Shown here: in pieces, positions 36,450 through 44,530 of the stretch
Layout: each line of letters begins with the position of its first letter
How positions within the stretch are numbered: position 1 is the first letter of the stretch
Assembly: GCF_022664435.1 (NCBI RefSeq)
Contig: NZ_JAKREU010000003.1
Location: 62,001 to 126,000, forward strand
Direction: 5' to 3'
Length of the DNA stretch: 64,000 nucleotides
From: Sphingomonas panni
GTDB lineage: Bacteria > Pseudomonadota > Alphaproteobacteria > Sphingomonadales > Sphingomonadaceae
Translations under genes and position numbers: made by a program
Notes under the pieces: generated by a model
Seen by the model: only the letters and a program-made list of their open reading frames with translations
Databases searched by the model: none
What the model was told of the DNA's origin: nothing

Positions 36450-36917
36450 ATGGAATATATTTCGCTAGCGGGCCTCGCGTGGCTGGCACGGTACGGCCTG
36501 AACATTGATTCGATGATGGATCGATGGAAAAATGGCCGTGGCGTCACACCTCGCCGCACATCATCCGATCAAAATCCAGATTGTAGAGATGAAGATTTTC
36601 CTGACGGCAGCATCATATATCATTGTGGATTTTGGCTGACGTATCAAATGTGCAATGGCATTTCTTATGACGAGATGCGCAATCGGCGTGCTAAGCTGGT
36701 CGTTCGAGGAAATATCCTTTCCGAAGCCGCTATCGCCAAGCTCTACAGATCGGCCACACCGCTCAGAGATGTCGTGGAATTGCCCGAACATTTCATCGTT
36801 ACCTTCGCCAATGCCAAGATAATCCGAGCAAGGAATTTGGAAAAGAGCGCGGTGGAGTTCCTGTTGCGGGTAGATTGGATGACGACCACGCAGGCTTATA
36901 ATCTCGAGCGGATGTGA
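36450..36917 (+). CDS. Hypothetical AT-richer protein
   Basis: A 155-residue protein with no recognised domain. It starts from an ATG with AAGGAGAG just upstream. Its base composition is clearly richer in A/T than its neighbours (Ile, Asn and Tyr codons ending in A/T), a sign of recent arrival. Mixed helical and strand segments, three cysteines, no signal. Confidence 0.55.
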   Translation: MEYISLAGLAWLARYGLNIDSMMDRWKNGRGVTPRRTSSDQNPDCRDEDFPDGSIIYHCGFWLTYQMCNGISYDEMRNRRAKLVVRGNILSEAAIAKLYRSATPLRDVVELPEHFIVTFANAKIIRARNLEKSAVEFLLRVDWMTTTQAYNLERM

Positions 36918-36968
36918 GCGTATGGAACCCGTACTGACGCCGCCGGCGGCAGTACGGGCGTTGTTGGA

Positions 36969-37790
36969 TCAGCTTTCCATTCTACCCTGCTCGTCAGCGG
37001 TGCCGCCGCTCCAGATTTCACCCATCGGCATCTTATCGGGTTCAGCATCGCCCGCCGATACGGCCCCGCTACTGTGCGACCCTTCTATCGTCTCGGGCTG
37101 CTCGCTGCGTATTTGGATGTCGGCGTCGGTGTCAGCAACGGGTTCGCGATCGTCATGGTTGCCGTCCGGCCTGTCATTCGACTTGATCTCAGCCGAAGGC
37201 TGATCGCCCGCACCGAGTTCGACCCCGCCGACCTTGGTGATCGCGGGCTTATCCGCCTGAATGGAAAGTTGCTCCAGCCGTCCGGTCAGTCGATCTTCAC
37301 GGCGACGGGCATCATCGAGCTGAGCCCTGAGCTGATCGCTTTGGCTTCTCGCGGCATCGCGTTCTTTCTCCGCTTCGATCCATCGATCGGTCAGCATCTC
37401 TACCTCGGCTTTGCTCCTGTCGAGGTCCTGCTCGGCCGTCGCTATCCGAAGCGAAGCGCCGCGATGTATAGCATTGACCGTGTCCCGGAAGGCGTTGAGC
37501 AGGGTATTCATCCCATCCGTTGTGAAGCGATCGAAAAGGCCCTGAAACGCCGCGCGGACTTCGGGCGGGACTTCGAGTACTGGCGGAGCGTCCTTCTCGG
37601 CAACGGCCGCTTTCCAGAGCCTCACGTTTTTATAGAACAGGCCATTGGGCTCGACGCCCAACAGAGCCGCCGCCTGATTGATACAGCCATCCGGTTTCCA
37701 CTGTCCGGACTTGACCAGGCTTTCCAGCTTCCCCGCCAAGACGTTGGGACGAAGCCATTCCTCACTCTTCTTCATGGTATCACTCGCCAT
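36969..37790 (-). CDS. KfrA-like DNA-binding coiled-coil protein
   Basis: A 273-residue protein with an N-terminal DNA-binding-like part (VLAGKLESLVKSGQWKPDG...AAALLGVEPNGLFYKNVRLW) and a long coiled coil at about residues 115-175 (AEQDLDRSKAEVEMLTDRWIEAEKERDAAR), then an acidic Pro-poor tail. The layout is that of KfrA-type plasmid proteins, which bind their own promoter and support stable inheritance. The ATG at 37790 is preferred over 37859 because the 32-bp palindrome (37818-37849) would otherwise be inside the coding frame; it makes more sense as the operator. Confidence 0.55.
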   Translation of the reverse strand: MASDTMKKSEEWLRPNVLAGKLESLVKSGQWKPDGCINQAAALLGVEPNGLFYKNVRLWKAAVAEKDAPPVLEVPPEVRAAFQGLFDRFTTDGMNTLLNAFRDTVNAIHRGASLRIATAEQDLDRSKAEVEMLTDRWIEAEKERDAARSQSDQLRAQLDDARRREDRLTGRLEQLSIQADKPAITKVGGVELGAGDQPSAEIKSNDRPDGNHDDREPVADTDADIQIRSEQPETIEGSHSSGAVSAGDAEPDKMPMGEIWSGGTADEQGRMES

Positions 37791-37817
37791 CGGCGAGCCG
37801 GACTGATCCTGCGAGAC

Positions 37818-37849
37818 CTGCGAGACCTGCGATATCGCAGGTCTCGCAG
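37818..37849. promoter_or_regulatory. 32-bp perfect palindrome, probable operator of the KfrA-like gene
   Basis: The arm CTGCGAGACCTGCGAT is followed by its exact reverse complement with no loop, and a further CGAGACCTG copy lies directly to the left (37812-37820). The centre is 43 bp upstream of the preferred start. A dimeric autorepressor site is the simplest reading. Confidence 0.65.
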
Positions 37850-37941
37850 AAGAAGGCATTCAACAGGTCGATCCGGCTGGCACATTGTCATCTTGCGCCA
37901 GAACCAGTTAGGTCAGGCGCGGGATTTGATGACAACGGCGG

Positions 37942-38247
37942 TTATGGTGCCGCCCAGCGTTGGGGCGGACGATTCAACAACCGTTGCAGCGCAAGTGGGT
38001 CGAACGCAGCGCTGATACGACGGATGCCCGATTGCAGACGCAGCCAAACCAGAACGCCGATCGAAAACAGCGTCACGATGATCGACTGCAGGCAACGATA
38101 TACACCGGCGCCGCCGCGATGGCGGTCAGCACTCGCACTGACGATGCGTGACACAATGGCAAGCAGCGTCCCGATTACATCACATCGCTCGGTTTCCAGC
38201 GGTACCGTGCCGGTCAGGGAAGGGGCTGCAGCGTCCATCGCACCCAT
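37942..38247 (-). CDS. Small putative membrane protein
   Basis: A 101-residue frame from the ATG at 38247 with one strong hydrophobic segment (SIIVTLFSIGVLVWLRL) followed by a basic stretch, and no other motif. It points towards the KfrA-like gene. The 585-bp gap 37860-38444 has nothing else; this may be a chance frame. Confidence 0.35.
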   Translation of the reverse strand: MGAMDAAAPSLTGTVPLETERCDVIGTLLAIVSRIVSASADRHRGGAGVYRCLQSIIVTLFSIGVLVWLRLQSGIRRISAAFDPLALQRLLNRPPQRWAAP

Positions 38248-38444
38248 TATATGCAAGCAAGTCCGAGGTACCAAGTCGCTGGCAGCATAAGCTTGTCGGC
38301 GGATGGCGGACCTTCCCTATCTGCCTTTCCGCTCCAGACGAATCCCAATCCCCCCAACGGGCATGAGCAACGCTGTCGATCCCGTTGGCGCTTGTAATCA
38401 CTGGCGTCCTCGGGTCCTATGCTTCCTGTTGAAGGGGCACCGAA

Positions 38445-40403
38445 TTGAACGACAACGACCTTGCTGAAACTGCGATCGAACCTGCTGTCGCCGAAATCGC
38501 AACGGTGCAGCACTTGGACACCGCTCCGATTGAAGAGTCCGGTGAAGCAGTGCAGATTCTGAAGGACGCCGGCGATTTGACGAGCGCGGTCGCCTTCGTG
38601 AGCGACATACCGGAGCCAACCTATGAAACCGAAATTGGCGATGGGCAGCCTGTCATCGGCGTCGCGGACACGCGCTCCATCCGCGCCCGACGCTGGACGC
38701 GACTGGAGTCGATCACTGTCCGGAACTTTAAGGCGACGCAGGAAGCCGTAATCCCGCTGGGACAGGTCACGATCCTCGTCGGCCCGAACGGCTCGGGCAA
38801 GTCGTCTGTCCTCCAGGCGGTCCATTGGGCCGCACGTTCCGCCAGCTACATCGCCCCTAAGAACACGACGGAGATGATCTCGTTCGAGCGACTCGACTAC
38901 GTGCCGTCGAGCGAACCCCTGCGCACGGCCCATAAAAGCGAACTGAAGACGGATAAAACGTCCACACCGGTTGAGGTTGTCTTCGGTCACCTCCCCATCG
39001 GCGAGGAGCGTTCCCAAGCAACAGTAAAGATTCGAGCGGCCCGCAACCGCGGTGGTATCACCGCGTACATGGAGGGGGGCGCGGCAGTAACTCCGTACAA
39101 GCAGCGCTTCCAGTTCATCACTGCCTACATCCCCGGCCTCGCGGGACTGTCGGAGCGCGAGAGCATTCTCGCACAGCCATCGCTGCGTCGGCAGGCAGCG
39201 AGCGGCGACGCTGGCGGCGTACTTAGAAACGTACTGCTGAGCCTGCGCAGCCGCCGGGTCAACGAAACCGATGAGAGCGGAGGCGTAGCGCGGCTCGCGC
39301 AACTGAACGTCTACATCGGGACCGTTCATCCGGGCATCAAGGTCGATGTGTCCTTCGACGAACGCGAGGATTACCACATCTCGGCTACCTACACCTCGCC
39401 AGGCTTGGGCAACCAGGACCGCCCCTTGGAGACGGCGGCGACCGGACTGTTGCAGGTCATTCAGATTTTCGCCTACTTAATCCTCTTCGAACCAAAGATA
39501 ATGCTCATCGACGAGCCCGATGCTCACCTGCATCCAGACAAGCAAGAGCGGCTCATCGAGGCGCTCGAACTCGCTGCTGCAGAAACCGACACTCAGATCA
39601 TCCTGACCACTCACAGTCCGCACATCGCGCGAAGTGCCAGCCCTGCGGTTCAGCTTGTCTGGATGAACGACGGACGGATCGAAACCGATGATGGCGAAGC
39701 TATCCGTCGTCTCCTCGGGTGGGGTGGTCTCGACAAATCGGCGCTTTTCTTCGTCGAGGACGAGGACGACACCGCACTTCGCGCGATCCTCCGTCAGTGG
39801 CCCGAATTGTCCCGGCAGCTCGTCGTGTGCCGCTGCTTTGGCATAGAGAATCTGCCGAAAGACAAGCTGCTGAGCGGGCTGCTCGTGGATGGGCAGCTCA
39901 AGATCAAAGCTATCATACATCGGGACGGCGACTTCATGTCGGCCGACGAGGCGACCATGTGGGCCGACCGCTTTAAAACCGATGGCACTTTCCCATGGGT
40001 TACAACCGGATGCGATGTTGAGGCGTACTTCTGCTCGACCGCCCATCTCTCTGCCCTCTATGGCGTAGCGCCAGAAGTTGCCGAGGGCTGGCGCGTTGCA
40101 GCGGCGGCCAAGATAGGGCAGGCCAAGGATACGTTCTTCGCTAAGCGCAAGTTGGTGAACCGCGAGCTCTATCCGGATGGGGGCTCGCCGGGCTCGGATG
40201 ACCTGTGGAACGCCGCCGGAGGCGCACAGCCCGAGACGGTCAAAGGCAAGAAGCTGCTGGCGGCGCTGAAGGTGGTCGTGAAGGCGGATGGCCATGACGA
40301 CAAGTTGCTGAATGCGTACCGCATCTCCCCAAATTACGAGGTCGCGCCTGATCTGAAACAACTGCTTGAAACGTGTCTCGCGCCAGCGCCGGCCGCTGAC
40401 TGA
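38445..40403 (+). CDS. OLD/PARIS-like ATPase with TOPRIM/DUF4435-like C-terminus
   Basis: A 652-residue fusion. After an acidic 85-residue leader comes an ABC/SMC-like ATPase: LESITVRNFKATQE, Walker A GPNGSGKS (113-120), Walker B with D-loop MLIDEPDAHLHP, and TTHSPHIARS. From about residue 430 a TOPRIM-type region follows: Glu in ALFFVEDEDD, the DxD in HRDGDF, and TTGCDVEAYF, as in DUF4435. Single-gene fusions of this kind occur among PARIS (AriA-AriB) phage defences; OLD-family nucleases are the alternative. The start is TTG with GAAGGGG nine bases upstream. Its place next to attR is usual for defence cargo. Confidence 0.72.
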   Translation: MNDNDLAETAIEPAVAEIATVQHLDTAPIEESGEAVQILKDAGDLTSAVAFVSDIPEPTYETEIGDGQPVIGVADTRSIRARRWTRLESITVRNFKATQEAVIPLGQVTILVGPNGSGKSSVLQAVHWAARSASYIAPKNTTEMISFERLDYVPSSEPLRTAHKSELKTDKTSTPVEVVFGHLPIGEERSQATVKIRAARNRGGITAYMEGGAAVTPYKQRFQFITAYIPGLAGLSERESILAQPSLRRQAASGDAGGVLRNVLLSLRSRRVNETDESGGVARLAQLNVYIGTVHPGIKVDVSFDEREDYHISATYTSPGLGNQDRPLETAATGLLQVIQIFAYLILFEPKIMLIDEPDAHLHPDKQERLIEALELAAAETDTQIILTTHSPHIARSASPAVQLVWMNDGRIETDDGEAIRRLLGWGGLDKSALFFVEDEDDTALRAILRQWPELSRQLVVCRCFGIENLPKDKLLSGLLVDGQLKIKAIIHRDGDFMSADEATMWADRFKTDGTFPWVTTGCDVEAYFCSTAHLSALYGVAPEVAEGWRVAAAAKIGQAKDTFFAKRKLVNRELYPDGGSPGSDDLWNAAGGAQPETVKGKKLLAALKVVVKADGHDDKLLNAYRISPNYEVAPDLKQLLETCLAPAPAAD

Positions 40404-40557
40404 TCGATGTTGGCTAGGCAGCGTGAGACTGTTCAGATCAACTTGGACCGACAATCGCATCGCTCAGCAAGGGACCTCCCGGAGCGCGAGCTTACCGCAT
40501 GGAAGGTGCATTGAACTGGGCACCAAACTGTAGCACATAGCCTTTCGGACGATCTAG

Positions 40558-40581
40558 AAACCGCAGTTTTCTGCGGGTTTC
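40558..40581. terminator. Bidirectional terminator-like hairpin before attR
   Basis: CCGCAG and CTGCGG form a stem around TTTT and are flanked by GAAA on the left and GTTTC on the right, so the structure can read in both directions. It ends the ATPase transcript just inside the right end of the island. Confidence 0.5.
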
Positions 40582-40966
40582 AGTGTGGCCAAATCGTGGA
40601 ACGGAATCCCTTCACCCGCTCCATAACAAACAGCCGTTCCTCCAGAGCCGACTTGCCGCTGGCAAGATCGAAGATCGCGGCCAGCCGTCCCTCGACCTCC
40701 AGCAGTACACCACTCCCGTTGGGATTGGGCGTGAGGACGATGCGGTCGATCAGTTCGCGCAGCGCCGGGATTGCCTCCAGCCGGGCCTCGGGATCGGCGA
40801 GCGCTTCGTTCAGCCGTTCGACCTGCGCGCGATAGTCAGTGGCGACCGTGACCGATGGGACCGAGGGGGTGCTGCGGACGCTTGTCACCTCCGACGTAAT
40901 GTCCTTGCCGCCGGCGCCTTGCATCTCGCGAGGGAAGCCCCGGTCCGGGCGTATCGCGCCGCGCAC
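40580..40966 (-). pseudogene. Remnant of a large serine recombinase C-terminus
   Basis: The 128-codon frame encodes a C-terminal segment typical of phage/ICE large serine recombinases: YRAQVERLNEALADPEARL, ALRELIDRIVLTP and EVEGRLAAIFDLASG. The catalytic N-terminus is missing. Its last codons run over the right att repeat into island DNA (after ...MERVKG), so the recombinase belongs to an older element that used or bordered the same tRNA-end sequence. A second cut piece lies further upstream on the same strand but has no readable family. Confidence 0.65.
40607..40624 (+). repeat. Right attachment site (attR)
   Basis: Exact second copy of the 18-bp tRNA-Gly 3'-end sequence. Chromosomal flank starts at 40625 (AACAAACAGCC). 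Confidence 0.9.
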
Positions 40967-41218
40967 CTCCGAAAGCCGGTTACGCTCGATGACGATCGCC
41001 GACCGCTTCGGAAAAACGTCCCGCTGCGGCCGATCTTCATACGAAATCGCCCAGCGCGATGCCGTAGAACTCCCTCAGCGCGCCCCGCGACGCCGTCATC
41101 AGGCCAGAGCGTTCGAGCGAAACCAGATTGACAGACCGCCCAGATAAAAGAATAATTACTTTAATTAATTGAATCGGGTCACGGATCGATGGCCTGGACG
41201 TCAAGGAGGGGAATTTTC
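40967..41218. other. Gap with decayed DNA and the receptor promoter region
   Basis: Left part: no readable gene; one minus frame gives LREFYGIALGDF-like text without start. Right part: a sharp A/T-rich tract (41149-41178, ATAATTACTTTAATTAATTG) just before the receptor gene is the likely promoter. AAGGAGG at 41203-41209 is its ribosome site. Confidence 0.4.
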
Positions 41219-44200
41219 ATGCGCTATGATCCGTCTACTGTCCGTTCGGCATTGCTCGGTGCAGTGTCGATTATCGGCCTCGCCGCACCGAGTGCCGCCT
41301 TTGCCCAGACCAGCACCGGCAACACTCCCGCCGCCACGGCGACTCCGGCCGATGCCGCCGCAGCTCCCGCCCAGGTCGACGGCGGCGGTGACGACATCGT
41401 TGTCACCGGCATTCGCGCGTCGCAGGCCCGCTCGGTCGAAATCAAGCGCAACGCCGCCAGCGTGGTCGAAGCGATCAGCGCGCAGGACATCGGCAAGCTG
41501 CCCGACGTCACCATTTCCGATTCGTTGCAGCGCATCCCCGGCGTGCAGATTCGCCGCGAGGCGGGTGAAGGCGGCGCGGTCAACATCCGTGGTCTGCCGC
41601 AGGTCACGACCCTGATGAACGGCGAACAGTTCCTCGGCGCCAATTCGGTGACGACGGTGCAGCCCAACTTCACCGACATTCCGTCGCAGCTGTTTTCGGG
41701 CGCGACCGTGTTCAAGTCGCCGACCGCATCGCTGCAGCAGGCGGGCCTGTCGGGCACCGTCGACCTGCTGACCCGCCGGCCGATGGACCTGAAGCAGGGC
41801 TTCACCCTGTCGGCCGCTGCCGAAGGCCAATATGGCGACAAGACCGAGAAATGGAGCCCGTCGGCCAACGGCCTGATCGCCTATCACGGCGGCCGCTTCG
41901 GCGTGCTGGTTTCGGCGGCCTATAGCGACCTGACGCTCGGCAACAGCTTCCGCGGCATTCAGGATTATGGCGTCGCGCTGAACAACGAAGGCGGCAGCGC
42001 CACCAACCAGGGCGCGTTCGCGACCGGCAACAACGGCGTCAGCCGCGGTCGCCCGGTACGGAACGGCGCCGGCACGATCATCGGCTATGACGTGAACGGC
42101 GACGGCGATGCCAATGACGCCTTCATCACGCCACAATCGCACACCGCGTGGAACCGCATCACCAACCGCGAACGCTTCGGGGCGAACGCCTCGCTCCAGT
42201 TCGAGATCAACGATGCGCTGAAGCTGACCGCCGACGTCTTCTACACCCGCCAGACGCAATATGACCGCACCGCCGGGTTCCAGTTCCAGAATGTCGACTG
42301 GTTGTCGTCGCCGTTCCTGCCGACCAAGTCGCGCGATACCGGCGCGGTAGTGAACGGCTACAACGTCAACACGGTGCAGGAGTACACCTATAGTCTGCCG
42401 AGCTTCGACAGCTATTCGGAAACCTTCCGCACCAAGAGCGAATCGCAGAACTACAATGTCCAGCTCGACTGGCAGCCGAGCGACCAGTTCAAGGGCACGG
42501 TCCGCGGCATCTACGGCAAGGCGTCGCGCAAGCGCGACCAGGCCTATACCCAGTTCAGCCTGACCAACGGCACGCAATGGGCCTATAACGGCGTCGGCAA
42601 CTATCCGGCGTCGGTCGGTGGCGACCGCCAGTTCAATCCGACCGGCTACCAGATCTACAGCCAGACCGCGACCGTCGACTATTCGAGCGGCGCGCCGGTG
42701 TTCGGCTTCTCGCCCGCCTTCCTGGCACAGGCGTCCGATCCGTCGCGCTATGGTCTCAAGACGATTTCGTCGGAGGGCAACCAGTATCAGAATGGCGACC
42801 TGTGGGCGGTGCGCGCCGATGGCGAATATACCGCCGACAATGGCGTCAAGCTGTCGTTCGGCGGCCGCTACGGCGAACGCAGCGTCGACCAGTTCACCTT
42901 CGATCGCGTCTCGCCCTTCTATGCCGGCAATACCGACAATCCCGGCAATCCGGCGGGCGGGTGCCTGGTCAAGTGGAAGGCGTTCGACGTCAACCTGAAC
43001 GACAACAAGTGCGCGGTGCGCGATGCGCAGGGCAATGCCTATACCGCGGGCTATACCCGACAGGCCAACGACCCGATCTTTGCCGGCCTGATCAAGCAAT
43101 ATGCCCTGCCCGCCGGCGGCGCCCCTGCCCTGTATGCGCTCGACCCGCACGCGATGGACGACAGCGAGGCGTGGCAGAACAAATTCTACCCGGGCAGCCA
43201 GAATCTGGTGAACCCGGCCGACAGCTTCACCGTCAATGTCAGCCAGATTTCGGGCTACGGCCAGGTATCGGGCGAAGGGGTGCTGTTCGGCATGCCGTTC
43301 CGCGCCAATGGCGGCTTGCAGGTGGTCAACACCCGCCTGAACGTCCGCCAGAACATCGTCGGTGCGCCGCAGCCTTACGGCGTGTCCGGAGTCGATGCCG
43401 GTGACGTCGTGACCAAGCGCGAGTTCACCGACTTCCTGCCCGCGTTCAACGTCGCGTTCGACATCACCGACAAGCTGCGCGCCCGCGCCGCCTTCTCGAA
43501 GACGATGACGGTGCTCGACTTCCTGCAATGGGGCGGCGGCCTGAACGTCAACTATGCGATCAACACGCAGGTGAACCCGGCCCGGTTCGAGGCGCGGACC
43601 GCGGATTCGCGCGGCAACCCGAACCTGAATCCATGGCGCGCGACCAATGCCGAGGCGAGCCTCGAATATTACACCGGCCGTTCCAGCCTGGTCGCGGTCG
43701 GTGCCTTCTATATCTCGGTCGACAGCTTCATCACGACCACGACCGAGACGCGCAACGACATTCCCGACAATGACGGCGTGATCCGTCGTCCGGTCATCAC
43801 CAACACGCTGGCGCAGGGTGAAGGCGGCACGCTGAAGGGGATCGAGGCATCGGCGCGCCAGTCGCTGGCCGATTACGGCGTGAACGGCTTCCTTGGCGGG
43901 TTCGGTGTCGATGCCAACTACACATTGTCGCTCGGCGACGCCGGCCTCGTCGATCTGGCGGGCAACAACCAGCCGTTCCAGGACAACAGCAAGCATCAGG
44001 TGAACGCGGCACTGTGGTTCGAGAAATACGGGTTGCAGGCGCGCGTCGCCTATAACTATCGTTCGAAGCGTCTCGCTTCGTCCAACTATGGCGGTATCCG
44101 GGGCCTCGCCCAGTATCAGCAACCCACCAATTATCTGGATGCGTCGATCAGCTATGACGTGACGCCGCAGTTCAGCCTCTATGGACAGGCATCGAACCTG

Positions 44201-44302
44201 ACCGGCGAGACCGAACGCTATTACCTGACCTGGCCCGATCAGGTGTTCAACGAGAACATCTATGAGCGCCGCTTTATCGCCGGTGTGCGGGCGAAGTTCT
44301 GA
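41219..44302 (+). CDS. TonB-dependent outer-membrane receptor
   Basis: A 1027-residue receptor. A signal peptide (SALLGAVSIIGLAAPSAAFA) is followed by the TonB box region (DDIVVTGIRASQARS), the plug (SVVEAISAQDIGKLPDVTISDSLQRIPGVQ, VNIRGLP), and a barrel of about 800 residues ending in the C-terminal signature RFIAGVRAKF. The plug wording is that of the Caulobacter/Sphingomonas glycan-receptor group. The downstream halogenase, MFS carrier and GH2 hydrolase make a beta-linked oligosaccharide a reasonable ligand. The ATG at 41219 has a perfect AAGGAGG nine bases upstream. Confidence 0.93.
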   Translation: MRYDPSTVRSALLGAVSIIGLAAPSAAFAQTSTGNTPAATATPADAAAAPAQVDGGGDDIVVTGIRASQARSVEIKRNAASVVEAISAQDIGKLPDVTISDSLQRIPGVQIRREAGEGGAVNIRGLPQVTTLMNGEQFLGANSVTTVQPNFTDIPSQLFSGATVFKSPTASLQQAGLSGTVDLLTRRPMDLKQGFTLSAAAEGQYGDKTEKWSPSANGLIAYHGGRFGVLVSAAYSDLTLGNSFRGIQDYGVALNNEGGSATNQGAFATGNNGVSRGRPVRNGAGTIIGYDVNGDGDANDAFITPQSHTAWNRITNRERFGANASLQFEINDALKLTADVFYTRQTQYDRTAGFQFQNVDWLSSPFLPTKSRDTGAVVNGYNVNTVQEYTYSLPSFDSYSETFRTKSESQNYNVQLDWQPSDQFKGTVRGIYGKASRKRDQAYTQFSLTNGTQWAYNGVGNYPASVGGDRQFNPTGYQIYSQTATVDYSSGAPVFGFSPAFLAQASDPSRYGLKTISSEGNQYQNGDLWAVRADGEYTADNGVKLSFGGRYGERSVDQFTFDRVSPFYAGNTDNPGNPAGGCLVKWKAFDVNLNDNKCAVRDAQGNAYTAGYTRQANDPIFAGLIKQYALPAGGAPALYALDPHAMDDSEAWQNKFYPGSQNLVNPADSFTVNVSQISGYGQVSGEGVLFGMPFRANGGLQVVNTRLNVRQNIVGAPQPYGVSGVDAGDVVTKREFTDFLPAFNVAFDITDKLRARAAFSKTMTVLDFLQWGGGLNVNYAINTQVNPARFEARTADSRGNPNLNPWRATNAEASLEYYTGRSSLVAVGAFYISVDSFITTTTETRNDIPDNDGVIRRPVITNTLAQGEGGTLKGIEASARQSLADYGVNGFLGGFGVDANYTLSLGDAGLVDLAGNNQPFQDNSKHQVNAALWFEKYGLQARVAYNYRSKRLASSNYGGIRGLAQYQQPTNYLDASISYDVTPQFSLYGQASNLTGETERYYLTWPDQVFNENIYERRFIAGVRAKF

Positions 44303-44401
44303 TGACCGGGCGGCGGCGGGGCGGATCGTCGCCACGTCGCCACGCCTGAGCCGAGCGCAGGCCGGGGTGAGGCGTAAGGGCAGGACGTTTGCAGCATCCG
44401 G

Positions 44402-44489
44402 CCATACCCCCGCGCAGGCGGGGGTCCAGTGCCACATACGCAAACGCTGTCCTGCTTGGCTCTGGACCCCCGCCTGTGCGGGGGTACGG
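44402..44489. repeat. Second REPIN-like inverted pair
   Basis: Arms 44402-44433 and 44458-44489 match in reverse complement at all but a few positions, with cores CCCCCGCGCAGGCGGGGG and CCCCCGCCTGTGCGGGGG. The core is related to that at 131-227, so both belong to one dispersed family. It lies between the receptor and the halogenase gene and may act as an RNA hairpin there. Confidence 0.6.
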
Positions 44490-44530
44490 TGGTGAGCGCT
44501 ACGGACGAGACGCACCAACAGGGGGGAACG

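Larger units (their letters stand above)
15763..40624. mobile_element. Integrated genomic island in tRNA-Gly, about 24.8 kb
   Basis: The element is bounded by an exact 18-bp direct repeat, TCCCTTCACCCGCTCCAT, at 15763-15780 (tRNA 3' end) and 40607-40624. A tyrosine integrase lies immediately inside the left end, pointing inwards. The cargo differs from the flanks: a STAND NTPase, RT and PolA-like pair, a subtilase, iteron-like repeats, an AAA/exonuclease module, a KfrA-like protein and an OLD/PARIS-like ATPase. No relaxase, coupling protein or type IV secretion gene is visible, so it is probably mobilised by others or immobile. GC content drops visibly in the RT/PolA and 36.45-36.9 kb parts. 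Confidence 0.88.

Noticed and set aside
38247..39377. A 376-codon minus-strand frame over the OLD/PARIS-like ATPase
   Set aside because: The plus strand has P-loop, D-loop and TOPRIM motifs; the minus frame has none.
15763..40624. Calling the island an integrative and conjugative element
   Set aside because: No relaxase, coupling ATPase or type IV secretion gene is present in the 24.8 kb.
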